A DNA stretch of 64,000 nucleotides from Alistipes montrealensis (GTDB lineage Bacteria > Bacteroidota > Bacteroidia > Bacteroidales > Rikenellaceae). Of this stretch, positions 47,635-55,968 are shown piece by piece. Within the stretch, counting starts at the first letter, position 1; every line of letters starts with the position of its first letter. The stretch covers positions 124,001 through 188,000 of the forward strand of contig NZ_JAGYXY010000003.1 of the NCBI RefSeq assembly GCF_018362775.1, given 5' to 3'. The notes under the pieces were generated by a model. It was not told the origin of the DNA. It saw only the letters and a program-made list of their open reading frames with translations, and ran no database searches. The position numbers and the translations under genes are program-made.

Positions 47635-50187
47635 ATGCGTCTATCCGAACTGAAAACCGGCGAGTCGGCAACGATCGTCAAGGTGATGGGACACGGAGGT
47701 TTCCGCCGCCGCATCATGGAGATGGGTTTCGTCCGCGGACAACGGGTCGAAGTCATCCTGAACGCGCCCCTGAAGGATCCGATCGAATATAAAATCATGG
47801 GCTACGACATCTCGCTGCGGCGCAGCGAAGCCGACATGGTCGTCGTGCTCACCGACAGCGAAGCCGGGGAATACCTCGCCAGGCGCGAACATCATCACCA
47901 TCATCACCACCATTTGCAATCCGGGGTGTGCGAATGCCCCGCGAGCGAAACGCCGTCGCCGGACGCTCCGGCAGCGGAATTCGGTGCAACGGAACCCGGC
48001 GAGGCCTGCTGCGCGAGTATCGACGAGGTCGTAGCGCGCCACACCCGGACTATCTACGTCGCACTGGTCGGCAACCCCAACAGCGGTAAAACGTCGCTTT
48101 TCAACGCCATATCGGGCGGCCACGAGCATGTGGGCAATTACAGCGGCGTGACCGTCGGGGCCAAAATCGGCAACCGCATCTACCGCGGCTATCGTTTCGA
48201 AGTAACCGACCTGCCCGGAACTTATGCCCTTTCGGCCTACACGCCCGAAGAGCGTTACGTGCGCAATCACCTCGCCACGAAAACTCCCGACGTGGTGATC
48301 AACTCGGTAGTAGCCTCAAACTTAGAGCGTAACCTCTATTTAACTACGGAGTTGATTGATATAAACCCGCGCATGGTCGTAGCACTCAACATGTTCGACG
48401 AACTGAACGACAGCGGGGCGAAACTCGACTACGACAACCTGGGCCGCATGCTGGGCGTGCCGATGGTCCCGGTCGAAGCGCGCAACAACCGCGGCATCGA
48501 GGCCCTGCTGGACACGGTGATCGACGTATACGAGAACCGTGACGAGCGCGTGCGCCACATCCACATCAACATGGGCCCGGTGATCGACGAAAGTTTGCGC
48601 AAGCTGAACAGCGACATGGGCGCCTTCCGCGACGAACTTCCGAAAGCCTTCCCGCCCCGCTACTACGCGATGAAGATGCTCGAAGGCGACAAGCAGGCCG
48701 AGGAGAGCCTCCGCAACTGTGAGCGTTATCCCGCTTGGGTCGAGATTCGGGACCGGGAAGCCAAACGCATCGCCGAGGCCCTGGGCGAGGATGTCGAAAC
48801 GGCTTTCGCCAACCAGAAATACGGCTTTATCCAGGGCGCGCTGAAGGAGACCTTCACCCCCGGGCGGCGCGAGGAGGTCACGACGACGGCCATGATCGAC
48901 ACTTTCGTCACGCATAAACTGTGGGGATTCCCGATCTTCTTTGCGCTGATGTGGTTGATGTTCTGGTGCACGTTCAGCCTCGGGGCCTATCCGCAGGAGT
49001 GGATCGACGCGCTGGTGGGTTGGATCAGCACCGGGCTGGATACAATATTGCCCGCAGGACCGCTCCGCGACCTGTTGGTCGACGGCATCATCGGCGGCGT
49101 GGGAGCCGTGATCGTCTTCCTGCCGAACATCATGATACTTTATCTCTTCATCTCGTTCATGGAAGATTCGGGCTACCTGGCCCGTGCGGCGTTCATCATG
49201 GACCGCGTGATGCACCGGATCGGGGTACACGGAAAATCGTTCATCCCGCTGATCATGGGTTTCGGCTGCAACGTACCCGCCATCATGGCCTGCCGGACCA
49301 TCGAGAGCCGCAGCAGCCGCCTGATAACCATACTTATTACACCGTTCATGTCATGCAGCGCCCGAATCCCGATTTACCTGTTGCTGGCGGGAACGTTTTT
49401 CGCCGCCAACGCCGGGATGGTGATGCTGGGACTCTACATACTGGGCGTCGTGCTGGCTGTAATTACGGCCCGGCTGATGCGCAGGTTCCTCTTCCCGGTG
49501 GACGAGACGCCGTTTGTGATGGAACTGCCGCCCTACCGCCTGCCGACATGGAAAACCACGCTCAGCCACATGTGGGACAAGTGTGCGCAGTACCTCAAAA
49601 AGATGGGCGGCATGATCCTGATCGCCTCGGTAGTCGTCTGGTTCCTGAGCTACTATCCCCGCACGGATGCGACCGCCGGAACCGAAGCGCACTACGAAAA
49701 CTCCTATCTCGGCCGGCTGGGCAAAGGCTGCGAGCCGGTATTCAGCCCCCTGGGATTCAACTGGAAAGCCAGCGTGGCGTTGCTGTCGGGGCTCCCGGCC
49801 AAGGAGATCGTGGTCTCGACGCTCGGCGTGCTCTACTCCGAGGGCGCCATGACGGAAGCCGCCCCCGCAGGGACGGAAAACGTCATCGGCGGCGCAGAGG
49901 GTCCTACGCAGATCATCGTCGCAGAAGAACGGGCCGCGGCTCCCGAACCGGCCGAAGACGAGGAAATGGCGTCGCTTTCGCAGCGGCTGCTCGCCAGCGG
50001 CGACTTCACGACCGCCTCGGCGCTGGCGTTCCTGGTGTTCATCCTGCTTTATGTGCCCTGTATCGCCACGGTGGTGGCCATCGGCGCCGAAGCGGGGTGG
50101 AAATGGGCCACGGCATCGGTTATCTACAACACGGCGCTGGCATGGCTCGTGGCGTGGATCGTTTATCGCATCGCATCGATATTCTAA
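47635..50187 (+). CDS. feoB: FeoA-FeoB fusion ferrous iron transporter with His-rich linker
   Basis: 850-aa fusion. Residues 1-75 are a FeoA SH3-like domain ('KTGESATIVKVMGHGGFRRRIMEMG'). A linker follows with eight consecutive His (86-93) and a Cys-containing segment ('GVCECPASE', 'GEACCAS'). The FeoB G domain has G1 'GNPNSGKTS' (146-154), G3 'DLPGTYALS' and the G4-like 'NMFDELND'. The membrane part has the two Gate motifs ('GFGCNVPAIMACRTIESRSSRL', 'GLPAKEIVVSTLGVLY'). It imports Fe(II) under low oxygen. ATG 47635 is used because an in-frame TTG at 47614 lies in the -7 box. Confidence 0.95.
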   Translation: MRLSELKTGESATIVKVMGHGGFRRRIMEMGFVRGQRVEVILNAPLKDPIEYKIMGYDISLRRSEADMVVVLTDSEAGEYLARREHHHHHHHHLQSGVCECPASETPSPDAPAAEFGATEPGEACCASIDEVVARHTRTIYVALVGNPNSGKTSLFNAISGGHEHVGNYSGVTVGAKIGNRIYRGYRFEVTDLPGTYALSAYTPEERYVRNHLATKTPDVVINSVVASNLERNLYLTTELIDINPRMVVALNMFDELNDSGAKLDYDNLGRMLGVPMVPVEARNNRGIEALLDTVIDVYENRDERVRHIHINMGPVIDESLRKLNSDMGAFRDELPKAFPPRYYAMKMLEGDKQAEESLRNCERYPAWVEIRDREAKRIAEALGEDVETAFANQKYGFIQGALKETFTPGRREEVTTTAMIDTFVTHKLWGFPIFFALMWLMFWCTFSLGAYPQEWIDALVGWISTGLDTILPAGPLRDLLVDGIIGGVGAVIVFLPNIMILYLFISFMEDSGYLARAAFIMDRVMHRIGVHGKSFIPLIMGFGCNVPAIMACRTIESRSSRLITILITPFMSCSARIPIYLLLAGTFFAANAGMVMLGLYILGVVLAVITARLMRRFLFPVDETPFVMELPPYRLPTWKTTLSHMWDKCAQYLKKMGGMILIASVVVWFLSYYPRTDATAGTEAHYENSYLGRLGKGCEPVFSPLGFNWKASVALLSGLPAKEIVVSTLGVLYSEGAMTEAAPAGTENVIGGAEGPTQIIVAEERAAAPEPAEDEEMASLSQRLLASGDFTTASALAFLVFILLYVPCIATVVAIGAEAGWKWATASVIYNTALAWLVAWIVYRIASIF

Positions 50188-50190
50188 CCG

Positions 50191-50349
50191 ATGGGCTGGC
50201 AGAACTATGTTGTATGGGCCATCGGGCTGGCAGTCGCGGCGATCGTCGCGAGACGGCTGTGGTGCTTCGTGCGCGGACGGCGGCGGGGAGGCTGCGCGTC
50301 GTGTGCGTCGACACAATGTCCGCTGAAAAAGTTCAACGAAAAGAATTAA
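50191..50349 (+). CDS. FeoB-associated Cys-rich membrane protein
   Basis: A 52-aa gene starting 3 nt after feoB: MGWQNYVVWAIGLAVAAIVA, then RRLWCFVRGRRRGGCASC and ASTQCPLKKFNEKN. It has one transmembrane helix followed by a basic segment and the C-x-x-C-x4-C-P-L cluster that defines the 'FeoB_associated' (FeoC-like small partner) family. The position directly after feoB supports the call. The cysteines may bind metal, but the role is not established. Confidence 0.87.
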   Translation: MGWQNYVVWAIGLAVAAIVARRLWCFVRGRRRGGCASCASTQCPLKKFNEKN

Positions 50350-50353
50350 ACCG

Positions 50354-50361
50354 TATCTTTG
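50354..50361 (+). promoter_or_regulatory. -7 element upstream of the LrgA-like gene
   Basis: A perfect TATCTTTG just after the FeoB-associated gene, 85 nt before ATG 50447. No good -33 is present. The predicted transcript would begin just before the hairpin at 50386-50412. Confidence 0.55.
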
Positions 50362-50385
50362 CCGCCGCAAACGACGGCGGTTTTC

Positions 50386-50412
50386 CGAAGCCGGCTGTAA
50401 AGTCCGGCTTCG
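50386..50412 (+). promoter_or_regulatory. 5'-leader hairpin of the LrgA/LrgB operon
   Basis: CGAAGCCGG (50386-50394) pairs perfectly with CCGGCTTCG (50404-50412) around a 9-nt loop. There is no T-run after it. It ends 34 nt before ATG 50447. Confidence 0.5.
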
Positions 50413-50446
50413 AATGTATAGGCCGGCCGACGAAGTGCATACGACT

Positions 50447-50818
50447 ATGGCAGGACTCTTCTATATTCTATTTTTCTGGCTGACAGGCAATGCGTTGAGC
50501 CTCCTTACCGGAGGTTATGTTTCAGGTAACATCATCGGCATGATCCTGCTTTTCGCGGCGTTGTGCCTCAAGTGGGTGCGGGCCGAGACGGTACGCCCTG
50601 CGGCGCGCTTCCTGCTGGGAGCCATGGCGCTGTTCTTCGTGCCCTACGGCGTGGGGCTGATGGACTCCTATCAGGTGATCCTCGAAAACCTCTGGGCCAT
50701 CGTCGTCTCGGGAATCGTCTCGACGATTCTCGTGCTGATCGTCTCCGGCAAAACATTCCAAAGCCTGAACCGACGCGCCCGCCTGAGACACCTCAAACAC
50801 CTCCGCCACGATGCTTGA
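50447..50818 (+). CDS. CidA/LrgA family holin-like membrane protein
   Basis: 123-aa protein with four hydrophobic helices. The family pattern is seen in 'GNALSLLTGGYVSGNIIGMILLFAALCLKWV' (cf. 'P.SviGm.ll...L') and 'ALFFVPYGVGLMDSYQVI' (the 'FvPagVG' motif), with a basic C-terminus. LrgA-type proteins pair with LrgB and have been implicated in murein-hydrolase control and, more recently, in export of small organic acids such as pyruvate or glycolate. ATG 50447 is preferred to ATG 50414, which sits directly against the leader hairpin. It overlaps the lrgB-like start by 8 nt. Confidence 0.85.
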   Translation: MAGLFYILFFWLTGNALSLLTGGYVSGNIIGMILLFAALCLKWVRAETVRPAARFLLGAMALFFVPYGVGLMDSYQVILENLWAIVVSGIVSTILVLIVSGKTFQSLNRRARLRHLKHLRHDA

Positions 50819-51509
50819 CGCCGCATTTCTCTCTTCGGACCTCTTTCTGCTGACCCTCACCGTGGGCCTCTACTGCCTCGGGGCGCTGATTTACCGCTGC
50901 GCGAGGCTGCCGCTGCTCCACCCGGTGTTGCTCACGTTCATCGCCGTGATCGTCTTCCTGCGCTGCGCCGGAATCGGTTACGAACGTTACCGGGACGCGA
51001 CGGGCATCCTCAATTTCGCCCTCGGGATGTCGGTCGTGGCGCTCGGATACCTGCTTTACGAGCAACTCGAACGCCTGCGCGGAAGCCTGCTTCCGGTAGG
51101 TGTGGCGACCCTTGCGGGATGCGTCGCGGGGGTGCTGAGCGTGGTCTATATCGCCATGGCGTTCGGGACCGAGCGGCAGATTCTCAACTCCATAGCCCCG
51201 AAGTCGGTGACCGTGCCGATAGCCGTATCGGTCGCCGGCCCGCTGGGCGGCAACGTGTCGGTAACGTCGGTCGTGGTCTTCTGCGTGGGGATTTTCGGCA
51301 GTATCTTCGGCGAATGGATCCTGCGCCGCTGCGGGGTCCGCGATCCCGAGGCGCGGGGTTTCGCCCTCGGAGCCGCCGCACACGGCATCGGCACGGCGCG
51401 GGCCATCGAGATGGGCGCTGCCGAAGGAGCCCTGAGCGGTCTTGCAATGGCCCTGATGGGACTGGCGACAGCATTGCTCATGCCGCTGATGGAGCGGTAT
51501 CTCTATTGA
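50811..51509 (+). CDS. LrgB family membrane protein
   Basis: 232-aa polytopic membrane protein. 'HPVLLTFIAVIVFLRCAGIGYERYRDATGILNFALG' and 'SIAPKSVTVPIAVSVAGPLGGNVSVTSV' (the 'PKSvTtPia' motif) are diagnostic, as is 'GFALGAAAHGIGTARAIEMG'. It is always the partner of an LrgA/CidA protein, which overlaps it upstream here. The pair resembles PlgG/PxcAB transporters; the substrate is not known. Confidence 0.93.
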   Translation: MLDAAFLSSDLFLLTLTVGLYCLGALIYRCARLPLLHPVLLTFIAVIVFLRCAGIGYERYRDATGILNFALGMSVVALGYLLYEQLERLRGSLLPVGVATLAGCVAGVLSVVYIAMAFGTERQILNSIAPKSVTVPIAVSVAGPLGGNVSVTSVVVFCVGIFGSIFGEWILRRCGVRDPEARGFALGAAAHGIGTARAIEMGAAEGALSGLAMALMGLATALLMPLMERYLY

Positions 51510-51624
51510 ACCGGAGCGGATTTCGGCAGGCTGAAAACTCGACGAATATCCGGATCGCCCGCTATTCGGGCTCGATAGCGCACAATTTTTCACGCCGATT
51601 TATTAATTTTATTAATTATTTCCC

Positions 51625-51632
51625 TATCTTTG
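51625..51632 (+). promoter_or_regulatory. -7 element of the aminotransferase gene
   Basis: A perfect TATCTTTG in an AT-rich stretch, 33 nt before ATG 51666. No clear TTTG at the expected distance. Confidence 0.6.
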
Positions 51633-51665
51633 TCCGGAAGCATAATCCCAAACATAACTTATACT

Positions 51666-52853
51666 ATGGCAAAAGCAGTCAACATCGCCCGTTCACACCG
51701 GTTGGACGGCATCGGAGAGTACTATTTTTCGCGTCGTTTGCGCGAGATCGCCGAGATTGAAGCGGCAACGGGCCGCCAGATCGTAAAACTGGCCATGGGC
51801 AGCCCCGACCTGCCGCCCCACCAGTCCGTGATCGACCGCCTGGCGAAAGAGGCACAGCGTCCCGACGTGCATAAATACATGTCTTACCAGGGTGAGCCCA
51901 TCCTGCGCAAGGCCTTTGCCGACTGGTATAAGAAATGGTATCGCACAGAACTGGATTTCAAGTCGGAGGTGTTGCCGCTGATCGGTTCGAAGGAAGGTAT
52001 CATGCACATCTGCATGACGTTCCTCAATAAGGGCGACAAAGTCCTCGTCCCGAACCCGGGCTACCCGACCTATTCGGCGGCCGTACGTCTGGCAGGCGGC
52101 GAGATGCTCCCCTATGCGCTGAACAAGCAGACCAATTTCTACCCCGATTTCGACGCGATCGAAAAGGCAGGGCTCGACGGTGTGAAGATGATGCTCGTCA
52201 ACTACCCCAACATGCCGACGGGACAGACCCCTTCGATGGAATTGTTCCAGAAAATCATCGACTTCGGAGCCAAGCACAACATCCTGATCGTGCATGACAA
52301 CCCGTACAGCTTCATCCGCAACGCCGAACACCCGATCTCGATCATGGAGGCCGAGGGTGCAAAGGACGTGGCTCTGGAGATGAACTCACTGTCGAAAGGC
52401 CACTCGATGGCCGGCTGGCGCGTGGGCGTCGTCGTGGGCAAGAAGGAGTGGATCGACTCGATCCTCACGTTCAAGTCGAACATGGACTCGGGTATGTTCT
52501 ACCCCATCCAGGCCGCTGCCGACACCGCACTGGCGCTGGGCGAGGAGTGGTTCAAGGAGCTGAACGGCATCTACTATGCCCGTGAGAAGCAGGCTTACGA
52601 ACTGCTCGACGCGCTGGGATGCCGCTATCGCAAGAACCAGGCAGGCCTGTTCATCTGGGCCGAACTGCCCGAGGGTTACAAGGGCGACAGCTTCGCGTTC
52701 TCGGACGAGGTGATGGAGAAGACCGACGTGTTCCTGACCCCCGGCGGTATTTTCGGTTCGGAAGGCAACGGCTACATCCGCATCACGCTCTGCTGCCCCG
52801 AAGCCCTGCTGAAGAAGGCTACCGAAAAGATCAAGATCGCTTTCGGCAAGTAA
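51666..52853 (+). CDS. PLP-dependent class I/II aminotransferase
   Basis: 395-aa fold-type I aminotransferase. 'IVKLAMGSPDLPPHQSVIDRL' opens the core, 'VPNPGYPTYSAAVRLAGGEMLPY' precedes 'LVNYPNMPTGQTPSMELF', and 'ALEMNSLSKGHSMAGWRVG' carries the PLP lysine and the R-x-G loop. Overall it resembles LL-diaminopimelate or succinyl-DAP aminotransferases and the aspartate aminotransferase subgroup Ib. The substrate is not resolved. ATG 51666 follows the promoter; a longer frame would cross the -7 box. It is monocistronic with a strong terminator. Confidence 0.88.
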   Translation: MAKAVNIARSHRLDGIGEYYFSRRLREIAEIEAATGRQIVKLAMGSPDLPPHQSVIDRLAKEAQRPDVHKYMSYQGEPILRKAFADWYKKWYRTELDFKSEVLPLIGSKEGIMHICMTFLNKGDKVLVPNPGYPTYSAAVRLAGGEMLPYALNKQTNFYPDFDAIEKAGLDGVKMMLVNYPNMPTGQTPSMELFQKIIDFGAKHNILIVHDNPYSFIRNAEHPISIMEAEGAKDVALEMNSLSKGHSMAGWRVGVVVGKKEWIDSILTFKSNMDSGMFYPIQAAADTALALGEEWFKELNGIYYAREKQAYELLDALGCRYRKNQAGLFIWAELPEGYKGDSFAFSDEVMEKTDVFLTPGGIFGSEGNGYIRITLCCPEALLKKATEKIKIAFGK

Positions 52854-52871
52854 ACGCCGATTTACAGATAG

Positions 52872-52904
52872 AGACAGCCGTCCTTTGGGACGGCTGTCTT
52901 TTTT
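52872..52904 (+). terminator. Terminator of the aminotransferase gene
   Basis: AGACAGCCGTCC (52872-52883), loop TTTG, GGACGGCTGTCT (52888-52899) and a T-run: a perfect 12-bp stem. Confidence 0.93.
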
Positions 52905-52926
52905 GTGCCCGGACAGGCGGCAATAA

Positions 52927-52951
52927 CAAAAAAGCCCCCTCTTGCGAGGGG
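52927..52951 (-). terminator. Terminator of the purT-cyclophilin-acyltransferase operon
   Basis: On the minus strand, CCCCTC and GAGGGG (52936-52941 / 52946-52951) form a stem with loop GCAA, followed by a U-rich tail (complement of the A-run at 52928-52933). Confidence 0.82.
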
Positions 52952-52971
52952 ACTTACAGGCCGGTCGGCGG

Positions 52972-54132
52972 TTATTTCATCAGCCAATGCCGCTTGAGCC
53001 ATTCGCGGACAGGCAGGTCGTAAAGTTTCAGGCAGGCCCACGCCAACCCTACCGAGGCGACGAACACCGAAACGCTGACAAAAATATGCGTCCCGAGCGG
53101 TGCATCGGGATTGTTCGCCGCCCATCCCCACTGCATGTAGACAAGCGGATAGTGTGTGATATAGAGCGGGAAGGAGATTTCGCCGAGGAACTTGCAGACG
53201 GCTATCGACCGGGCGTCCGTGACACGGCTTCCGGCGCCCATCGAGACGATCAGCGGGAAGACGAGCAGGATGACCAGCGCCTGGTAGCCGCCGTCGATCC
53301 ACGGCATCGAAACGCTGCCGACATGGGGCGTCACCAGTGCCGCGGCTACGAGCAGCGAACACCACCAGAATCCACCCCGCACCCGAATCGCCGCGCCGAG
53401 GCGCGAGAGCAGCAGTCCCGCGAAGAAGGGATAGAGCAGGCGCGAGAAGCCGATGTAGACTTGAGTCGGGGTGAGACTCCAGCCGCCGATGACGGTATAG
53501 GCCGCAGAGCGGTCGGCGGGAAGCATGCCGAACAGATCGAGGTTCAGCGTCAGATCGATCGTCAGCACCGCAGCAGCGGCCACGAACAAACCCAGCACGA
53601 ATTTGGGAAAACGGCGGATGACAAGTGCATAGAGAATATTGGCGATGTACTCGTAGAACAGCGACCAGGCGGGACCGTTCAGGGGATAGGTTTCACCCCA
53701 GCCGCGGATGTCCCAGGCCATCGGGGCAGGGAGCAGCGTGCAGCCCAGCAGGAAAATCAGCAATACCTGCCACCAGGGCGTCGCCCCGATCGCCGGAAAA
53801 GCGCCGCAGGCTCCGAAGTAAAAGAATAGTGCGCCGACGAGCATCCCCATGACGACCATCGGATGCAGACGCACCAGACGGCGTTTGAAGAAGTCCTTGA
53901 GCGACATTTTGTTCCAGCGGTCGTCGTAGGCATATCCGATCACAAAGCCCGAAAGCACGAAGAAGAAATCGACGGCCAGGTAGCCGTGGTTGAGAATCTG
54001 GAAGGCAGGGCCTTTGGAGTAGGTTTCGAACAGGTGGAAGGCTACCACGATCATCGCCGCCACACCGCGCAATCCGTCGAGGATTTCGTAGCGGGGCTTG
54101 GAAGCCAGGTAACCGGTTGAAGCCGCAGTCAT
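52972..54132 (-). CDS. Acyltransferase family 3 membrane protein
   Basis: 386-aa integral-membrane acyltransferase (Acyl_transf_3, OatA/NodX/WecH type). 'RYEILDGLRGVAAMIVVAFHLFETYSKG' has the catalytic-type His after helix 1 and the 'LDGLRG' signature. 'GYLAVDFFFVLSGFVIGYAYD' and 'FFKRRLVRLHPMVV' give the R-x-x-R-x-x-P motif. About ten TM helices follow. These enzymes O-acetylate sugars, lipids or wall polymers; the acceptor is unknown. It lies 23 nt downstream of the cyclophilin gene, in the purT operon. Confidence 0.87.
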   Translation of the reverse strand: MTAASTGYLASKPRYEILDGLRGVAAMIVVAFHLFETYSKGPAFQILNHGYLAVDFFFVLSGFVIGYAYDDRWNKMSLKDFFKRRLVRLHPMVVMGMLVGALFFYFGACGAFPAIGATPWWQVLLIFLLGCTLLPAPMAWDIRGWGETYPLNGPAWSLFYEYIANILYALVIRRFPKFVLGLFVAAAAVLTIDLTLNLDLFGMLPADRSAAYTVIGGWSLTPTQVYIGFSRLLYPFFAGLLLSRLGAAIRVRGGFWWCSLLVAAALVTPHVGSVSMPWIDGGYQALVILLVFPLIVSMGAGSRVTDARSIAVCKFLGEISFPLYITHYPLVYMQWGWAANNPDAPLGTHIFVSVSVFVASVGLAWACLKLYDLPVREWLKRHWLMK

Positions 54133-54155
54133 GGATTTGAGTTTGGGAACCGGGG

Positions 54156-54596
54156 CTACTCTTCGACGATGCGGATCGAGAGAATCTTATCGCCCGGACG
54201 GATGTCGTCGATCACGTCCAGCCCTTCGACCACCTGCCCGAAGCAGGTGTGGCGGCCGTCGAGGTGCTGCGTGTTCTCGCGGTTATGGCAGATAAAGAAC
54301 TGCGAACCGCCCGTATCGCGTCCGGCATGGGCCATTGACAGCACGCCGCGGTCGTGACGCTGGCGCGGGGCCGAAGTCTCGCACTTGATCTTGTAGCCCG
54401 GGCCTCCCGTGCCGTCGCCCTTGGGACAGCCGCCCTGGATGACGAAATCGGGAATAACGCGGTGGAAGGTCAGTCCGTCGTAGAAATTATGTCCGGCCAG
54501 TTCGACGAAATTGGCCACTGTTCCGGGGGTTTCGTCGGCATACAGCTCGGCTTTCATCACCCCTTTTTCGGTCGAAATAATTGCGTACTTTTTCAT
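54156..54596 (-). CDS. Peptidyl-prolyl cis-trans isomerase (cyclophilin type)
   Basis: 146-aa cytoplasmic cyclophilin. The active-site segments '[27 protein letters not shown]' and '[18 protein letters not shown]', with '[20 protein letters not shown]', carry the conserved Arg, Phe, Gln and His residues. It catalyses proline isomerisation in folding proteins. ATG 54596 is chosen, starting 13 nt after purT. There is no signal peptide. Confidence 0.95.
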   Translation of the reverse strand: MKKYAIISTEKGVMKAELYADETPGTVANFVELAGHNFYDGLTFHRVIPDFVIQGGCPKGDGTGGPGYKIKCETSAPRQRHDRGVLSMAHAGRDTGGSQFFICHNRENTQHLDGRHTCFGQVVEGLDVIDDIRPGDKILSIRIVEE

Positions 54597-54609
54597 GGTC
54601 GTATCGGTT

Positions 54610-55779
54610 TTACTCTTTAACAATGACTTTTGCAGCTGCGGCCTTTACCCGCTCGCGCAGGGCCTCGAGACTACTTCCGTGCGGCTCGTAACCCACGACG
54701 ACGCCCATACGGCGGTTCACGCGCGCCGAGGGCTTGCCGAAGATGCGGATGTCGGTGCGCGGATCGGCGACAACGGCCTCGCCCACCCCTTCGTAATGCG
54801 GCGTTGCGGTCTCGACGCCCGAAAGGATTACGGCGCTGGCTCCCATGCGTTCGAAGGTAACCGCCGGAATCGGAATCCCCAGCACGGCCCGCAGGTGCAG
54901 TTCGAACTCGTTGAGATTCTGCGTCCCGGCCAGCGTCACCATACCGGTGTCGTGCGGACGGGGCGACAACTCGGAGAAGTAAACACCGTTGTCGCGGCTC
55001 AGGAAGAACTCCACGCCCCACAGGCCGGCCCCGGTAAGGGCTTCGGTGACGGCGGCGGCCATGCGCTGCGCCTCGGCGAGGTGTTCGGGAGCGACTTCGG
55101 GCGACTGGAAACTTTCGCGATAGTCGCCGCCTTTCTGCACATGGCCTATCGGCGGGCAGAAAAGCGTCGGACCGTTCTTCTGGGTGACGGTCAGCAGCGT
55201 GATTTCGCTGTCGAAGCGGATGAACTCCTCGATGATCAGTTCGCGGATATCTCCGCGCGACCCTTCGCAGCCGTAATGCCAGGCGTGCTCCAGTTCGTCG
55301 GGTCCTTTCACCAGCGACTGGCCCTTGCCCGAAGAGGACATCAGCGGCTTTACCACACACGGGAAGCCGATCTTTCCGGCGGCCTCGCGCAACTCGTCGA
55401 ACGACGTGGCGTAGAAGTATTTCGCCGTTTTCAGCCCCAGTTCCTTCGCCGCGAGGTCGCGGATGGCCTTGCGGTTCATCGTGAAATTCACGGCCCGGGC
55501 ACTCGGGACGACCTGTACGCCGGCACGCTCGAAATCGTAAAGCCGTTCGGTGCGGATGGCCTCGATCTCGGGAACGATGATGTCGGGGCGGTGCTTTTCG
55601 ACCGCTGCGGCCAGCGCATCGCCGTCGAGCATGTCGAACACCTCGCAGGCGTCGGCCACCTGCATAGCGGGAGCTCCCGCATACTTATCGCACGCCACGA
55701 CGGTCTGGCCCAGTCGCTGCGCCGCAATTACGAACTCCTTGCCCAGCTCGCCGGAACCCAGAAGAAGTATCTTTTTCAT
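54610..55779 (-). CDS. purT: Formate-dependent phosphoribosylglycinamide formyltransferase
   Basis: 389-aa ATP-grasp enzyme that forms FGAR from GAR, ATP and formate in purine synthesis, independent of folate. '[24 protein letters not shown]' and '[17 protein letters not shown]' are the N-terminal loop. '[19 protein letters not shown]' is the ATP-grasp lysine and glycine loop, '[29 protein letters not shown]' the substrate region, and '[14 protein letters not shown]' the metal-binding motif. It heads the operon with the cyclophilin and acyltransferase genes. A TATCTTTG box on the minus strand (55910-55917) is a likely promoter element. Confidence 0.96.
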   Translation of the reverse strand: MKKILLLGSGELGKEFVIAAQRLGQTVVACDKYAGAPAMQVADACEVFDMLDGDALAAAVEKHRPDIIVPEIEAIRTERLYDFERAGVQVVPSARAVNFTMNRKAIRDLAAKELGLKTAKYFYATSFDELREAAGKIGFPCVVKPLMSSSGKGQSLVKGPDELEHAWHYGCEGSRGDIRELIIEEFIRFDSEITLLTVTQKNGPTLFCPPIGHVQKGGDYRESFQSPEVAPEHLAEAQRMAAAVTEALTGAGLWGVEFFLSRDNGVYFSELSPRPHDTGMVTLAGTQNLNEFELHLRAVLGIPIPAVTFERMGASAVILSGVETATPHYEGVGEAVVADPRTDIRIFGKPSARVNRRMGVVVGYEPHGSSLEALRERVKAAAAKVIVKE

Positions 55780-55909
55780 AGAAATTATGTAGTGTTATTA
55801 GGTTTTATAATATGTAAACCGGACCGCTCCCGACCGCAACGGCAGACGAGCGCAACGGATCGGGCATTAGCCGAAAGTCCGGAGTATCGCTTTCTGTTTT
55901 TTTGCGACA

Positions 55910-55917
55910 CAAAGATA
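55910..55917 (-). promoter_or_regulatory. -7 element of the purT operon
   Basis: Minus-strand TATCTTTG, 130 nt upstream of the purT ATG. A long leader would follow; no -33 with good spacing was found. Confidence 0.5.
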
Positions 55918-55968
55918 GTTTTTTCCCGTCGAATTTTGTACCTTGCAGCAATAAAACTACCCGAACCG

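Noticed and set aside
54511-55968. N-terminal extension of the phosphoesterase-propeller frame
   Set aside because: The extension is antisense to purT and lies before a proper signal peptide at 55969; it is open only because of high-GC codon bias.
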